A stretch of DNA of 64,000 nt from Streptomyces sp. NBC_00224 (GCF_041435195.1 NZ_CP108106.1:2666001-2730000); one strand, 5' to 3'; positions 35,031-44,225 are shown, counted from the first letter of the stretch. The notes: a model not told the origin generated them from the letters alone. Program-made: numbers and translations.

Positions 35031-36564
35031 CCAACCGGCCGTCCACCCGGCGAGGGACCCCCACCCCACCCCCCTCCCGCAACTCCTCCGGAAGCAGCCC
35101 CTCCGGCGTGCTCTGGTACGTCACCGGCCGCAGCCACCGCTCGACCGCCGTCGCCCCCACCGACGTGGACGTCGACGTCGTGGCCGGGTACGGCCCCCCG
35201 TGATGCTGGGCCGGCGCCACCGCCACCCCCGTCGGCCACCCGTCCACCAGGACCCGCCCCGCGAGAGCCGTCAGCTCGGCGAGGAGCAGCCGCGCCGCAG
35301 CCCCGCCCTCGGCCCCCGCCGCCTCCCCCGCCGACAGCTGAAGCGTCGCCGTCAGGTTCCCCGGCAACCGCGAGAGCACCGCTCCGATTTCGGACGGGTG
35401 CTCATACCGCGCCACCACCGTCACCGGCCCGAAGCACTCCTCCAGGAGCAGATCGTGCGGTCCCGGCGAGCCGAGCACAGCCGCCCCCACCGTCAGGAAC
35501 CCCGCGCTCACCGTGTGCTCCCCGCCGGAACCCGGCGTCACCGGCGCCCCGACCCCGTCGAGCGCGGCCCGCTCGGCGACCCCGGCCACGAACGCGTCCC
35601 GCATCCGGTGGTCGAGCATCACCCCCGCCTCGGAGTCGCTCACCACCGCCATCAGCGCCTTGACCAGCGCGTCACCCCCGGCACCGACGGGCGCCAGTAC
35701 AAAGCCCGGCTTGGTGCAGAACTGGCCGACGCCCAGCGTCATCGACGCCCCGAGCCCCGCCCCGATCTGCTCGCCGCGCTCCTCGGCCGCCGCCTCGGTG
35801 ACCACGACCGGGTTCAGCGACCCCAGTTCGCCGTGGAAGGGGATCGGCACCGGCCGGGCCGCCGCCGCGTCGAAGAGGGCGCGCCCTCCCCGTACCGAAC
35901 CGGTGAAGCCCGCCGCCGAGACCAGCGGGTGGCGCACCAGCGCGACGCCCGCGTCGAAGCCGTGCACCAGCGCCACCACGTCCTGCGGCAGCCCGACCCG
36001 TACCGCCGCCCGCCGCAGCAGCGAGACGCACAGCTCGGAGGTGGCCGGGTGGGCCGGGTGCGCCTTGACCACGACCGGGCAGCCGGCCGCCAGCGCGCTC
36101 GCCGTGTCCCCGCCGGGAACGGAGAAGGCGAGCGGGAAGTTGGACGCCGAGTAGACCGCGACCACCCCCAGCGGCACCTTCATCCGGCGCAGGTCCGGCC
36201 ACGGCGGGGTGCGGCCCGCATCGGCGTGGTCGATGCGCACGTCGAGGAAGGCGCCCTCGTCCACGACGTCCGCGAACGCCCGCAACTGGGCGGTGGTCCG
36301 GGCGAGTTCGCCGGTGAGCCGGACCGGCCCGAGGGCCGTCTCGGCGTCGGCGGCCTCCACCACGTGCTCGGCCGCCCCGTCGAGAAGGTCGGCGGCGGTC
36401 CGCAGCAGCGCGGCCCGTACGGTCCGGTCGGCGAGCGCGCCGCGCACCGCCCAGGCGGCCCGGACCGCTTCGTCGACCTCGTACTCCGTCGCCTCGGAAG
36501 CGACTTCCTCGCGCGGCTTCCCGGTACGGGGGTCGACACTCCAGACTGGTGCTGTGCTCACCAC
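35005..36564 (-). CDS. Aldehyde dehydrogenase, 2,5-dioxovalerate (alpha-ketoglutarate semialdehyde) type
   Basis: A 519-residue NAD(P)-dependent aldehyde dehydrogenase. Motifs: VYSASNFPLAFSVPGGDTASALAAGCPVVVKAHP, FTGSVRGGRALFDAAAARP, FHGELGSLNPVVV (catalytic Glu) and GVGQFCTKPGF (catalytic Cys in QFC). The ASNFPLAFS and GQFCTKPG forms are typical of alpha-ketoglutarate semialdehyde dehydrogenases of sugar-acid pathways. It is divergent from an IclR regulator. The last residues (about LELPTPPLP) are encoded by repeat DNA, so the C-terminus was probably replaced or extended. It may complete the hexuronate route whose other genes lie at 44-46 kb. Confidence 0.9.
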   Translation of the reverse strand: MVSTAPVWSVDPRTGKPREEVASEATEYEVDEAVRAAWAVRGALADRTVRAALLRTAADLLDGAAEHVVEAADAETALGPVRLTGELARTTAQLRAFADVVDEGAFLDVRIDHADAGRTPPWPDLRRMKVPLGVVAVYSASNFPLAFSVPGGDTASALAAGCPVVVKAHPAHPATSELCVSLLRRAAVRVGLPQDVVALVHGFDAGVALVRHPLVSAAGFTGSVRGGRALFDAAAARPVPIPFHGELGSLNPVVVTEAAAEERGEQIGAGLGASMTLGVGQFCTKPGFVLAPVGAGGDALVKALMAVVSDSEAGVMLDHRMRDAFVAGVAERAALDGVGAPVTPGSGGEHTVSAGFLTVGAAVLGSPGPHDLLLEECFGPVTVVARYEHPSEIGAVLSRLPGNLTATLQLSAGEAAGAEGGAAARLLLAELTALAGRVLVDGWPTGVAVAPAQHHGGPYPATTSTSTSVGATAVERWLRPVTYQSTPEGLLPEELREGGGVGVPRRVDGRLELPTPPLP

Positions 36565-36652
36565 GATGTCCTTCCGGCTTCCGGCCCTGCCCGTGGTCCG
36601 GGAACGGGACCTTGCTCGTCATCCTTGCCCGCCCTGCTCCGCCACCAGGATT

Positions 36653-36670
36653 TGTTCGGTATTCTGAACA
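36653..36670. promoter_or_regulatory. Candidate IclR operator between aldehyde dehydrogenase and iclR-type gene
   Basis: TGTTCGGTATTCTGAACA is an inverted repeat with 5-base arms. The right part, ATTCTGAAC, recurs (as ATTCTGATC and TTTCTGAAC) upstream of the kdgD-like gene at 45231-45258. It lies midway in the 191-bp divergent region. Confidence 0.55.
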
Positions 36671-36755
36671 GCGTTCCTGTTGGTGAATATGCTGGACTCT
36701 ATTGACGGGCGTTCTGCGTTGGCAAGACGCGCAGACGAAGAAGGGGCGAGGGCGA

Positions 36756-37526
36756 ATGTCGGCTGCCGAGACAGGTGGGGCCCAGGTCAAGTCCGCCGTG
36801 CGTACGGTGGAGTTGCTGGAGTACTTCGCGGGGCGCCCCGGAATGCACTCCCTCGCCGCGGTCCAAGAGGCGGTCGGATACCCGAAATCCAGCCTCTACA
36901 TGCTGCTGCGCACCCTGGTGGAGCTCGGCTGGGTGGAGACCGACGCCACCGGCACACGGTACGGGATCGGCGTCCGGGCCCTGCTGGTCGGCACCTCGTA
37001 CATCGACGGCGACGAGGTCGTCACGGCCGCCCGGCCCACCCTGGACCGGCTCTCCGACGACACCACGGAGACCATCCACCTCGCCCGCCTCGACGGCACC
37101 AACGTGGTCTACCTCGCCACCCGCCAGTCCCAGCACTATCTGCGCCCCTTCACCCGCGTCGGCCGCCGACTGCCCGCGCACTCGACCTCGCTCGGCAAGG
37201 CGCTGCTCGCCACCCACAGCGACGAGCAGGTGCGCAAGCTGCTCCCGGAGACCCTCCAGCAGCTGACCGAGCACACCATCACCGACCGCGAGAAGCTCAT
37301 CGAGGAGCTGCACCAGATCCGCGAGCAGGGGTACGCGGTGGACCGCGAGGAGAACACGCTGGGGCTGCGCTGCTTCGGCGTCGCGATCCCGTACCGGACC
37401 CCCGCGCGCGACGCGATCAGCTGCTCGGTGCCGGTCGCGCGGCTGACCCCGGCGCACGAACAGATGGTCAAGGACGCCCTGTTCGACGCCCGCGACCGGC
37501 TCACCCTGGCCACCCGTAGGCTCTGA
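36756..37526 (+). CDS. IclR family transcriptional regulator
   Basis: A 256-residue regulator: N-terminal winged helix (about 8-70: VKSAVRTVELLEYFAGRPGMHSLAAVQEAVGYPKSSLYMLLRTL) and C-terminal effector domain (about 85-256) with RVGRRLPAHSTSLGKALLA, YAVDREENTLGLRCFGVAIPY and a closing DRLTLATRRL. The ATG at 36756 follows GGGGCGAGGGCG; an in-frame GTG-like start 18 codons upstream would add a polar leader. Divergent from the aldehyde dehydrogenase, so a sugar-acid effector is likely. Confidence 0.92.
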   Translation: MSAAETGGAQVKSAVRTVELLEYFAGRPGMHSLAAVQEAVGYPKSSLYMLLRTLVELGWVETDATGTRYGIGVRALLVGTSYIDGDEVVTAARPTLDRLSDDTTETIHLARLDGTNVVYLATRQSQHYLRPFTRVGRRLPAHSTSLGKALLATHSDEQVRKLLPETLQQLTEHTITDREKLIEELHQIREQGYAVDREENTLGLRCFGVAIPYRTPARDAISCSVPVARLTPAHEQMVKDALFDARDRLTLATRRL

Positions 37527-37529
37527 CCC

Positions 37530-38030
37530 ATGACGCTCGCCTCCTCCTCGCACGCCCGGCCGGCCGTCCTCCTGCGGGAGGTGCGCGACGACGATCTGCC
37601 GGTGTTCTTCTCGCACATGAGCGACCCCGAGTCGGTGCGGGTCGCGGCCTTCGCCGCCGAGGACCCCACCGACCGGGCCCGCTTCGACAGTCACTGGGCC
37701 CGGCTCCGCGCCTCGGACGACCTGATACGCACGGTGCTCGCCGACGGCGAAGTGGCGGGCCACGCGGCGGTCTACGGCCCGCCGGACCACCGCGAGGTGA
37801 CGTACTGGGTGGACCGCGCGCACTGGGGCCGCGGCATCGCCACCGCGGCCCTGTCGGCGCTGGTCGGGCTCGTGCCGCAGCGCCCGCTGCACGCCCGTGC
37901 CGCCGCCGACAACACCGGCTCGATCCGGGTGCTCCAGAAGTGCGGCTTCGAGATCGTCGGCCACGACCGCGGCTTCGCCAACGCCCGGGGCGCGGAGATC
38001 GACGAGGTCGTCCTCGCGCTGGCGCGCTGA
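37530..38030 (+). CDS. GNAT family N-acetyltransferase
   Basis: A 166-residue acetyltransferase of the RimJ/RimL-like group: LREVRDDDLPVFFSHMSDPESVR at the N-terminus, VTYWVDRAHWGRGIATAALSALV with the acetyl-CoA loop, and ADNTGSIRVLQKCGFEIVGHDRGFA. The start is only 3 bp after the regulator stop, implying co-transcription, though a shared function is not evident. Confidence 0.88.
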   Translation: MTLASSSHARPAVLLREVRDDDLPVFFSHMSDPESVRVAAFAAEDPTDRARFDSHWARLRASDDLIRTVLADGEVAGHAAVYGPPDHREVTYWVDRAHWGRGIATAALSALVGLVPQRPLHARAAADNTGSIRVLQKCGFEIVGHDRGFANARGAEIDEVVLALAR

Positions 38031-38094
38031 CCCCCCGCGGGCCGAACTCCACCGGACCGGGACCCCGCCCGCCGTCCTCCCCTACGCTGTGCGG

Positions 38095-39339
38095 ATGATC
38101 ATCGCTACCCGGCTGCTCGGCCGGACGGCCCGGCTGCGCTGGGTCCATCTGGTGCTCGGCGGCGCGGCGTTGATGCCGTACTTCCTGCTCGGCGCGGTGA
38201 TCGTGGGTGCGGTCACCGGCGGCGCGGACGTCTACACCACCCTTCACCTCCAACTCGCCGCGTTCGCCTGCGCGTTGCCGATCGCCGCCGTCTCCGCGCT
38301 GTTCCCGGTCGCCCGCCCGCTGTCGGTGGCGGCGGCCCGGGCGCTGTGCGGGGTCGCCCCGGCCGCACTCGCGGACGGGCCCGCCGGCTCGCGGGCGGCC
38401 CGGGCGCGCACGGCCGGGTGGTTCACGCTCCACATCGGCCTCGGCGGGGTCATCAGCGGGATGACGCTCGCGCTGCCGCCGTTCGCCCTGACCCTGATCG
38501 TGCTGCCGTTCTTCGCGGCGCTGCGGGACTCCCGCCTCGGGCTGCCCGCCTTCGGCGGCTGGGCGGTGCTGCTCGCCCCGCCACTCGGCCTCGCCGGACT
38601 GCTGGCGCTGAACTGCTGCGCGGCCGGTGCCGGGGCGCTCCTCGCCCGCTGGGCGCCCCGGCTGCTCGGCCCCACGCCCGCGGACCGGCTGGCGGCGGCC
38701 GAGCAGCGGGCGGCGGAGCTGGCCGTGCGCAACCGGCTGGCCCGCGAGCTGCACGACTCGGTGGGCCACGCGCTGAGCGCGGTGACGCTCCAGGCGGGCG
38801 CGGCCCGCAGGGTGTTCGACAGCGACCCCGCCTTCGTACGGGAGGCGCTGGCGGCGATCGAGGAGACGACCCGGCGCACGGTCGGTGAACTCGACTCCGT
38901 GCTCGGCCTGTTGCGGCAGGGGGACGACGAGGCGGCCGGGGGCGCCGGGCCCGGGCTCGCCGGTCTCGACGGGCTGCTGTCGCATACCGGCGTGAAGGTG
39001 TCGTACACGGCGGCCGGCGACCTCGCCACCGTACCGGAACTGGTCTCGCGCGAGGCGTACCGGATCGTGCAGGAGGGGCTGAGCAACGCCCTGCGGCACG
39101 GCGGCGCCGCGCCCGTGGCCCTGCGGATCGCCGTCGACGGCGAGGAAGTGGAGATCGTGATGGAGAACCCCATGCCGGGTACGGCCCAGGTGGTGCGCCC
39201 GGGGGGCGGCCGGGGCCTGCGCGGGATAGCCGAGCGGGCCGCCCTGCTCGGCGGCCGCGCGCAGGCGGGCCCCGAGGACGGCCGGTGGCGGCTCGCCGTC
39301 CGCTTCCCGGTCGCGGGCAGGCCCGGGGGTGCGCGATGA
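38095..39339 (+). CDS. Two-component sensor histidine kinase, HisKA_3 (NarL-partner) type
   Basis: A 414-residue membrane sensor. Residues 1-200 hold about five or six hydrophobic segments with no large extracellular domain. The dimerisation/phosphoacceptor box RELHDSVGHALSAVTLQAG carries the phosphorylated His220. The ATP-binding domain ends with GGGRGLRGIAERAALLGG. The short exposed loops suggest sensing within the membrane, as in cell-envelope-stress kinases. ATGA overlap with the response regulator gene shows they form a pair. Confidence 0.92.
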   Translation: MIIATRLLGRTARLRWVHLVLGGAALMPYFLLGAVIVGAVTGGADVYTTLHLQLAAFACALPIAAVSALFPVARPLSVAAARALCGVAPAALADGPAGSRAARARTAGWFTLHIGLGGVISGMTLALPPFALTLIVLPFFAALRDSRLGLPAFGGWAVLLAPPLGLAGLLALNCCAAGAGALLARWAPRLLGPTPADRLAAAEQRAAELAVRNRLARELHDSVGHALSAVTLQAGAARRVFDSDPAFVREALAAIEETTRRTVGELDSVLGLLRQGDDEAAGGAGPGLAGLDGLLSHTGVKVSYTAAGDLATVPELVSREAYRIVQEGLSNALRHGGAAPVALRIAVDGEEVEIVMENPMPGTAQVVRPGGGRGLRGIAERAALLGGRAQAGPEDGRWRLAVRFPVAGRPGGAR

Positions 39340-39989
39340 GCGCGGTCCGGGTGGTGCTCGCGGACGACGAGCGGATGGTGCGCACCGCGCTGCGGGCCAT
39401 CCTGGAGGCGGAGGCGGACCTGGAGGTCGTGGGCGAGGCCGCGACCGGCGCGCAGGCCGTCTCGGTGGTGCGCGAACTGCGCCCCGACGTCGTCCTGATG
39501 GATGTGCGCATGCCCGAGATCGACGGCATCCGCGCCACCGAGCAGATCCTGGCGACGCTCCCCTCGCCGCCGCGGATCGTGGTGGTGACGACCTTCGAGA
39601 ACGACTCGTACGTGTACGACGCGCTGCGCGCCGGGGCCGCCGGGTTCCTGCTGAAGCGGGCGGCGGCCGAGGAGCTGGTCCAGGCGGTGCGCCTGGTGGC
39701 CCGCAGCGACTCGCTGCTCTATCCGTCGGCGGTGCGGGAGCTCGCCGCGCTGCACTCCTCGGCCCGGCCCGCGCCCCCGCCCTGGGCGGCCCGGCTCACC
39801 GAGCGCGAGGCGGACGTACTGCGGCTGATGGCGACCGGGCTGTCCAACGCGGAGATCGCGGGCCGGATGGGCGTCGGCCCGGCGACGGCGAAGACGCATG
39901 TGGCGTCGGTGCTCGCGAAGACGGGCGCGCGGGACCGCACCCAGGCGGTGATCGCGGCGTACGAGTCGGGCTTCATCACACCGCGCTGA
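39336..39989 (+). CDS. NarL/FixJ family response regulator
   Basis: A 217-residue regulator: receiver domain (about 1-120) with phosphoacceptor Asp56 in LMDVRMPEIDG, the switch Thr in VVVTTFEND and conserved Lys in FLLKRA, then a LuxR-type helix-turn-helix (about 150-215: LTEREADVLRLMATGLSNAEIA). The ATG overlaps the kinase stop. Immediately downstream is a tandem 9-bp repeat and then a penicillin-binding protein gene, a plausible target. Confidence 0.93.
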   Translation: MSAVRVVLADDERMVRTALRAILEAEADLEVVGEAATGAQAVSVVRELRPDVVLMDVRMPEIDGIRATEQILATLPSPPRIVVVTTFENDSYVYDALRAGAAGFLLKRAAAEELVQAVRLVARSDSLLYPSAVRELAALHSSARPAPPPWAARLTEREADVLRLMATGLSNAEIAGRMGVGPATAKTHVASVLAKTGARDRTQAVIAAYESGFITPR

Positions 39990-39991
39990 GG

Positions 39992-40018
39992 CCTCTGAGA
40001 CCTCTGAGATCTCTGCGA
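39992..40018 (+). repeat. Tandem 9-bp repeat (three units) before PBP gene
   Basis: CCTCTGAGA at 39992-40000, CCTCTGAGA at 40001-40009 and TCTCTGCGA at 40010-40018, directly after the response regulator stop and 72 bp before the PBP start. Head-to-tail units of about one helical turn suit binding of a response regulator or serve as an unusual leader. Confidence 0.5.
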
Positions 40019-40089
40019 CAGATGAGAGCTTCCTGAGAAAACCGGCCAAACGGAACGATTCGCGTCAGCCGCCTCGTCCCTTTCATGGG

Positions 40090-41550
40090 ATGAACAAGAC
40101 GATCAGGCGCGCCTCGGTCTGCTGTCTGCTCATGGTGCTCGCCCTCCTGGGGCGGGCCACCTATGTGCAGTTCTACAAAGGCCAGGCCCTCGCGGACGAC
40201 AAGCTGAACCGGCGGAACACCATCGCGCAGTACGCGAACCCGCTCGGGGACATCATCGTGGCCGGCTCCCCGGTCACCGGATCGGAGAGGACGGCGAGCG
40301 GCGACCTCGCGTACAAACGCACGTACAAGAACGGTGAGCTGTACTCGGCGGTGACCGGCTTCAGCTCGCAGGTGTACGGGGCGACCCAGCTGGAGGGGAT
40401 CTACGGCAAGGTGCTCGACGGCACCGACACCCGGATGAAGGACCCGCTCTCGGTGCTCACCGGCGAGCGGGCCCGCGGCGGCAACGTGCTGACCACCATC
40501 GACCCGGCGGTGCAGAAGGCCGCCTACCAGGCGCTCGGGAGCAAGAAGGGCGCGGCCGTCGCCATCGACCCGAAGACCGGCCGCATCCTCGGCATGGTCT
40601 CGACGCCGTCGTACGACCCGTCGAAGATCGCCGGTTCGACGGACGGCGACGCCTGGAAGGCGCTCTCCGAGGACCCGGACAAGCCGATGGTCAACCGGGC
40701 GCTGCGGCAGCCGCTGCCGCCGGGTTCGACGTTCAAGCTGGTGGTCGCGGCAGCGGCGCTGGAGAACGGCCTGTACCCGTCGGTGGACACCAAGACCGAC
40801 AGCCCCAACCCGTACACCCTGCCCGGCACCCGCACCGTACTGACCAACGAGAACCCGTCCGCCCCGTGCGAGAACGCCACCGTCCGCACGGCGCTCCAGT
40901 ACTCGTGCAACAACGTCTTCGCGAAGATGGCGGACCAGCTGGGCCAGGACAAGGTCCGGGCCATGGCGGAGAAGTTCGGCTTCAACGACGCGAAGCAGGA
41001 CGTGCCGGTACGGGCCTCGGCGAGCGTGTACCCGAAGGGCATGGACAAGGCGCAGACCGCGCTGACCGGCATCGGCCAGTTCGATGTGACGGCGACGCCG
41101 CTCCAGATGGCCATGGTGTCCGCCGCCATAGCCAACGATGGAGTCATGGCATCGCCCCATATGGTCTCCGAGGTGACGGACGCCGACGGCACGGTCCTGC
41201 AGTCCTACGAGGACAAGGACGGCGACGGGAAGCGGATCATGTCGTCGGAGACCGCGCGCCAGCTGCGCGCCGCGATGGTGACGGTCGTCGAGGACGGCAC
41301 CGGATCCAACGCCAGGGTGAGCGGCGCCGAGGTCGGCGGCAAGACGGGCACGGCCCAGCACGGCGTGGGCAACTCCAAGACGCCGTACGCCTGGTTCACG
41401 TCGTACGCGAAGGATTCCGCTACCGGCAAGGAGGTGGCGGTGGCCGTACTCATCGAGGACTCGGGCGCGGCGCGCTCCGAAGTGAGCGGCAACGGCCTGG
41501 CGGCGCCGGTGGCGCAGAAGATGATGCGGGCGGCGCTGGGCTCGTCGTAG
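40090..41550 (+). CDS. Class B penicillin-binding protein (transpeptidase, PbpA-like)
   Basis: A 486-residue peptidoglycan transpeptidase anchored by an N-terminal transmembrane segment (residues about 8-24). The three penicillin-binding motifs are intact: Ser213-Thr-Phe-Lys216 in PPGSTFKLV, Ser272-Cys-Asn274 in QYSCNN, and Lys418-Thr-Gly in GGKTGTAQ. The region after the anchor (to about residue 150) is the pedestal domain. It is smaller than FtsI and resembles the PbpA/PBP2 group of actinomycetes. It follows a two-component system on the same strand. Confidence 0.93.
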   Translation: MNKTIRRASVCCLLMVLALLGRATYVQFYKGQALADDKLNRRNTIAQYANPLGDIIVAGSPVTGSERTASGDLAYKRTYKNGELYSAVTGFSSQVYGATQLEGIYGKVLDGTDTRMKDPLSVLTGERARGGNVLTTIDPAVQKAAYQALGSKKGAAVAIDPKTGRILGMVSTPSYDPSKIAGSTDGDAWKALSEDPDKPMVNRALRQPLPPGSTFKLVVAAAALENGLYPSVDTKTDSPNPYTLPGTRTVLTNENPSAPCENATVRTALQYSCNNVFAKMADQLGQDKVRAMAEKFGFNDAKQDVPVRASASVYPKGMDKAQTALTGIGQFDVTATPLQMAMVSAAIANDGVMASPHMVSEVTDADGTVLQSYEDKDGDGKRIMSSETARQLRAAMVTVVEDGTGSNARVSGAEVGGKTGTAQHGVGNSKTPYAWFTSYAKDSATGKEVAVAVLIEDSGAARSEVSGNGLAAPVAQKMMRAALGSS

Positions 41551-41613
41551 GGCATCGGCGGGGGCGGGAATAGGGCGTTCGCCGGATCCGCCGGGGTCGC
41601 CTCACAGGCCAGA

Positions 41614-42825
41614 TTGACGCCTGTGAAGACGAGGACGATTGAGAGGGCGGTCCGGACCGGCCCGCTCGTACGGGTGCTGACGGACCGCAACGCGGGGCTG
41701 TATCTGACCGGGGTGGTGGTGTCCGGGTTCGGGTCGTCGGCGATGTGGCTGACGGCCGGGATCTGGGCCAAGTCGCTGACCGGCTCGGACGCGTTGGCGG
41801 CGCTCACCGTCTTCGCCATGTGGGCGCCGACGCTGGTGGGGCCACTGCTGGGAACGGTGGCGGACCGGGTACGCCGCCGGCCGCTCCTGGTGGGGATCAA
41901 CATCGCGATGGCGGCCCTGCTGACGTCCCTGCTCGCGCTGGACTCGGCGGGCCGGATCTGGATCCTGTTCACGGTGCTCGTGGTGTACGGCGTGAACGGC
42001 GTCGTCCAGGACGCGGCCGAGGCGGCGCTGGTGGCCAACGCCGTGGACCGGGACCTCCTCGGCGACTTCAACGGCCTGCGGATGATGGCCAACGAGGGCA
42101 TGAAGCTGGTGGCTCCGCTGGCGGGGGCGGGGCTGTACGCGCGGTTCGGCGGGGCGGCGGTGGCGGCCCTGGACGCGGTGACGTTCCTGCTGGCGGCGGG
42201 GATCTTCGCGCTGATACGGGTACGGGAGGCGCGGCCCGTGCCGGGCGGCCACTGGCTGGCCGACACGGCGGAGGGGGCGCGTACGGTGTGGCGCTCGCCG
42301 GTGCTGCGGCCGCTGGTGCTCGCGGGCGGGGCGACGATGCTGTGCGCGGGCCTGAACGGGGCGGCGATCTATGCCGTGGTGGACGATCGGCTCGGCCACT
42401 CGGCGGCGTACGTGGGCGTGCTGTACGCGGTGCAGGGCGTGGGCTCGGTGGCGGCGGGCCTGCTGGCGGGCCCACTGCTGCGCCGCCTGCCGGGCCACCG
42501 ATTCGCGGCGGCGGGCATCGCGTTGTTCGCGGTGGCCGTGTTCGGACGGGTCCTTCCGTACGACGCGGTGGCGCTGGCGTGCAGCGCGGCGATCGGGCTC
42601 GGGTTGCCGTGCGTGCTGGTGGCGGCGATGACGGCGGTGCAGCGGTCGGTCCCGGACGCGGTGCTCGGGCGCACGGCGGCCACGGCGAACACGCTGCTGT
42701 TCGTCCCGAACGCGGTGGGGTTGGGGGTGGGGGCGGGCCTGGTGGGTCTGGTGGGGCCGGGGGTGCTGCTGCCAGTGGTGGGGGCGGGGGCGCTGGTCGC
42801 TGCGCTGACCCTGACGCGGGGGTGA
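41614..42825 (+). CDS. MFS transporter
   Basis: A 403-residue membrane protein of about 12 segments, resembling the EntS/enterobactin-exporter-like MFS group: NAGLYLTGVVVSGFGSSAMWLTAGIWAK, LGTVADRVRRRPLLVG (motif A) and the DAAEAALVANAVDRDLLGDFNGLRMMANEG segment. Start uncertain: TTG at 41614 or GTG at 41623, the latter giving MKTRTIERAV. Substrate unknown. The stop runs into dispersed repeat. Confidence 0.88.
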   Translation: MTPVKTRTIERAVRTGPLVRVLTDRNAGLYLTGVVVSGFGSSAMWLTAGIWAKSLTGSDALAALTVFAMWAPTLVGPLLGTVADRVRRRPLLVGINIAMAALLTSLLALDSAGRIWILFTVLVVYGVNGVVQDAAEAALVANAVDRDLLGDFNGLRMMANEGMKLVAPLAGAGLYARFGGAAVAALDAVTFLLAAGIFALIRVREARPVPGGHWLADTAEGARTVWRSPVLRPLVLAGGATMLCAGLNGAAIYAVVDDRLGHSAAYVGVLYAVQGVGSVAAGLLAGPLLRRLPGHRFAAAGIALFAVAVFGRVLPYDAVALACSAAIGLGLPCVLVAAMTAVQRSVPDAVLGRTAATANTLLFVPNAVGLGVGAGLVGLVGPGVLLPVVGAGALVAALTLTRG

Positions 42826-43085
42826 GTGGGGCTGAAGATGGCTCTCCCGGGGGCTTCGCCCTCGGACCCCCGTTTGTCTGCGGGCCCGGTGGGGGCTGGG
42901 GTCACCCGGGTTGCCGCAGGGATCGCCCCGCAGGGGCGCTCTTAGGGGCGCGGGGCTGTGACATTTGCGGCTCCGCCGCGTGGGCGCGAGCAACCCAGCA
43001 CGGTCCGCAGACGAACACCGAGCCCCGGGGCGCAGCCCCACCCGGCCGCCCGCCCGAGGGCTTGAGGGAACGGGCGGGGTGGGGG
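42826..43085. repeat. Composite hairpin repeat between convergent MFS and hypothetical genes
   Basis: Fills the 260-bp gap. Modules: CCCGGGGGCTTCGCCCTCGG, GTTTGTCTGCGGGCCCGGTG, CGCCCCGCAGGGGCG, a divergent TTAGGGGCGCGGGGCTGTGA, GCAGACGAACACCGAG and ending GAACGGGCGGGGTGGGGG. It is more degenerate than the copies at 19.8 and 34.8 kb. Converging stops flank it. Confidence 0.8.
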
Positions 43086-44225
43086 TCAACCCACCGCCCC
43101 CGACCGCCGCACCGCCACCGCGTCCTCCCCCGACACCAACCCCCCGTGGTACAGCCGCAACTCCGTCGCCCCCGCCCCCTCCGCCCGCACCGCGTCCTCC
43201 CCCAGCGCCCCGGGCCGACCCCCCATCCCCGCCACCACCGTGAAGTTCGCCGCGACCACCGCCCCGGACCCGGCGTGTGCCGCGAACGGCCGCAGCAGGT
43301 CCGGGCGGCCACCGGGGCAGGGGACGACCACGCCGTCCGCCAGGCCGAACACCCCCGCCGGATCCACCCCCACGTTCGCCCCGCACCGGTGCACACCGGG
43401 ATCCGCGTGCAGCAGCACCTGGAAACCGGGGCCCGCCGCACCCCGCACAGCGCCGACCACCTCCTCCTGAAGGCTTCGCGCCACGGCGGCGCGGTAGTCG
43501 ACCGTCGCCTCCAGCAGCTCCCCGCCCGCACACGGGCCCCCGCGCCACACCGGCTCCAGCGCCGCCCGCACCTCCCCGGCCAGCCGTTCCGCGTCCAGGC
43601 CCCACTCCCCGTACCCCTGTCGGCACGAGCCGCAGAAGCACAGGGACATCAGGTACTGGGCCGTGTCGTCCAGCGCGACCCCCGCGGTCTTGTCGTGGGC
43701 GTGCAGGTGCGCGAGGCCGTACCAGCCGCAGGATTCGAGTTCCGTCCCGCGCGCCCCGGGCCGTACCGCCGCCTCCGCCGCGAGGGCGACCAGGTAGGCG
43801 CGGACCTCCGGGCGCGCTATGCAGGGCGCCCAGGGGTAGCGGTCGCCGTACGCGTTGACCACCGAGGTCTCGGGGTGCTCCGCGCCGAGGCGGGAGTTGT
43901 GGGCGAGGACGACCCAGGAGTGGACGTCGAGCCCGGCCGCCGCGAGCGCCTCGGCGGCCTCGCCGTACGCGTCCCCGGGCGCCCACCTCCCGGCGGCGTA
44001 CGGCCGCAGCGCACGGCCGGACCAGCGGCGTTCGTCGACGGGGTAGAGGACCGCCGCGTGTTCGGCTGTGACCACCCGGTGGCGCGGGTGGTGCGGGGTG
44101 AGGGCCCGGGTCGAGTGGTAGGCGGCGGCGAGCGTCACCTGTCCGACCCCGAGGCCGGCGATCCGCGCGGGCGCGTCCGGGTCGCCGATGACGTCCCAGG
44201 GGTAGAGGAACGCCGACGCCTTCAC
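43086..44225 (-). CDS. Unknown protein in hexuronate operon, possible TIM-barrel hydrolase-like fold
   Basis: A 379-residue protein I do not recognise. It starts MKASAFLYPWDVIGDPDAPARIAGLG and has alternating strand/helix segments suggesting a TIM barrel. In the middle, a Cys pair in LCFCGSCRQGYGEWG resembles the Cys clusters of some glycoside-hydrolase-like barrels. NAYGDRYPWAPCIARPEVRAYL and LLHADPGVHRCGANVGVDPAG are other striking segments. No signal peptide. The GTG start overlaps the kdgD-like stop (GTGA), so it is co-translated with that gene and probably acts on a sugar acid or its precursor (inference). Confidence 0.8.
   Translation of the reverse strand: MKASAFLYPWDVIGDPDAPARIAGLGVGQVTLAAAYHSTRALTPHHPRHRVVTAEHAAVLYPVDERRWSGRALRPYAAGRWAPGDAYGEAAEALAAAGLDVHSWVVLAHNSRLGAEHPETSVVNAYGDRYPWAPCIARPEVRAYLVALAAEAAVRPGARGTELESCGWYGLAHLHAHDKTAGVALDDTAQYLMSLCFCGSCRQGYGEWGLDAERLAGEVRAALEPVWRGGPCAGGELLEATVDYRAAVARSLQEEVVGAVRGAAGPGFQVLLHADPGVHRCGANVGVDPAGVFGLADGVVVPCPGGRPDLLRPFAAHAGSGAVVAANFTVVAGMGGRPGALGEDAVRAEGAGATELRLYHGGLVSGEDAVAVRRSGAVG

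Noticed and set aside
42965..43243. Short Pro/Arg-rich frames within the repeat copies
   Set aside because: They consist of repeat DNA and antisense gene ends, lack ribosome sites, and would be different in each copy.
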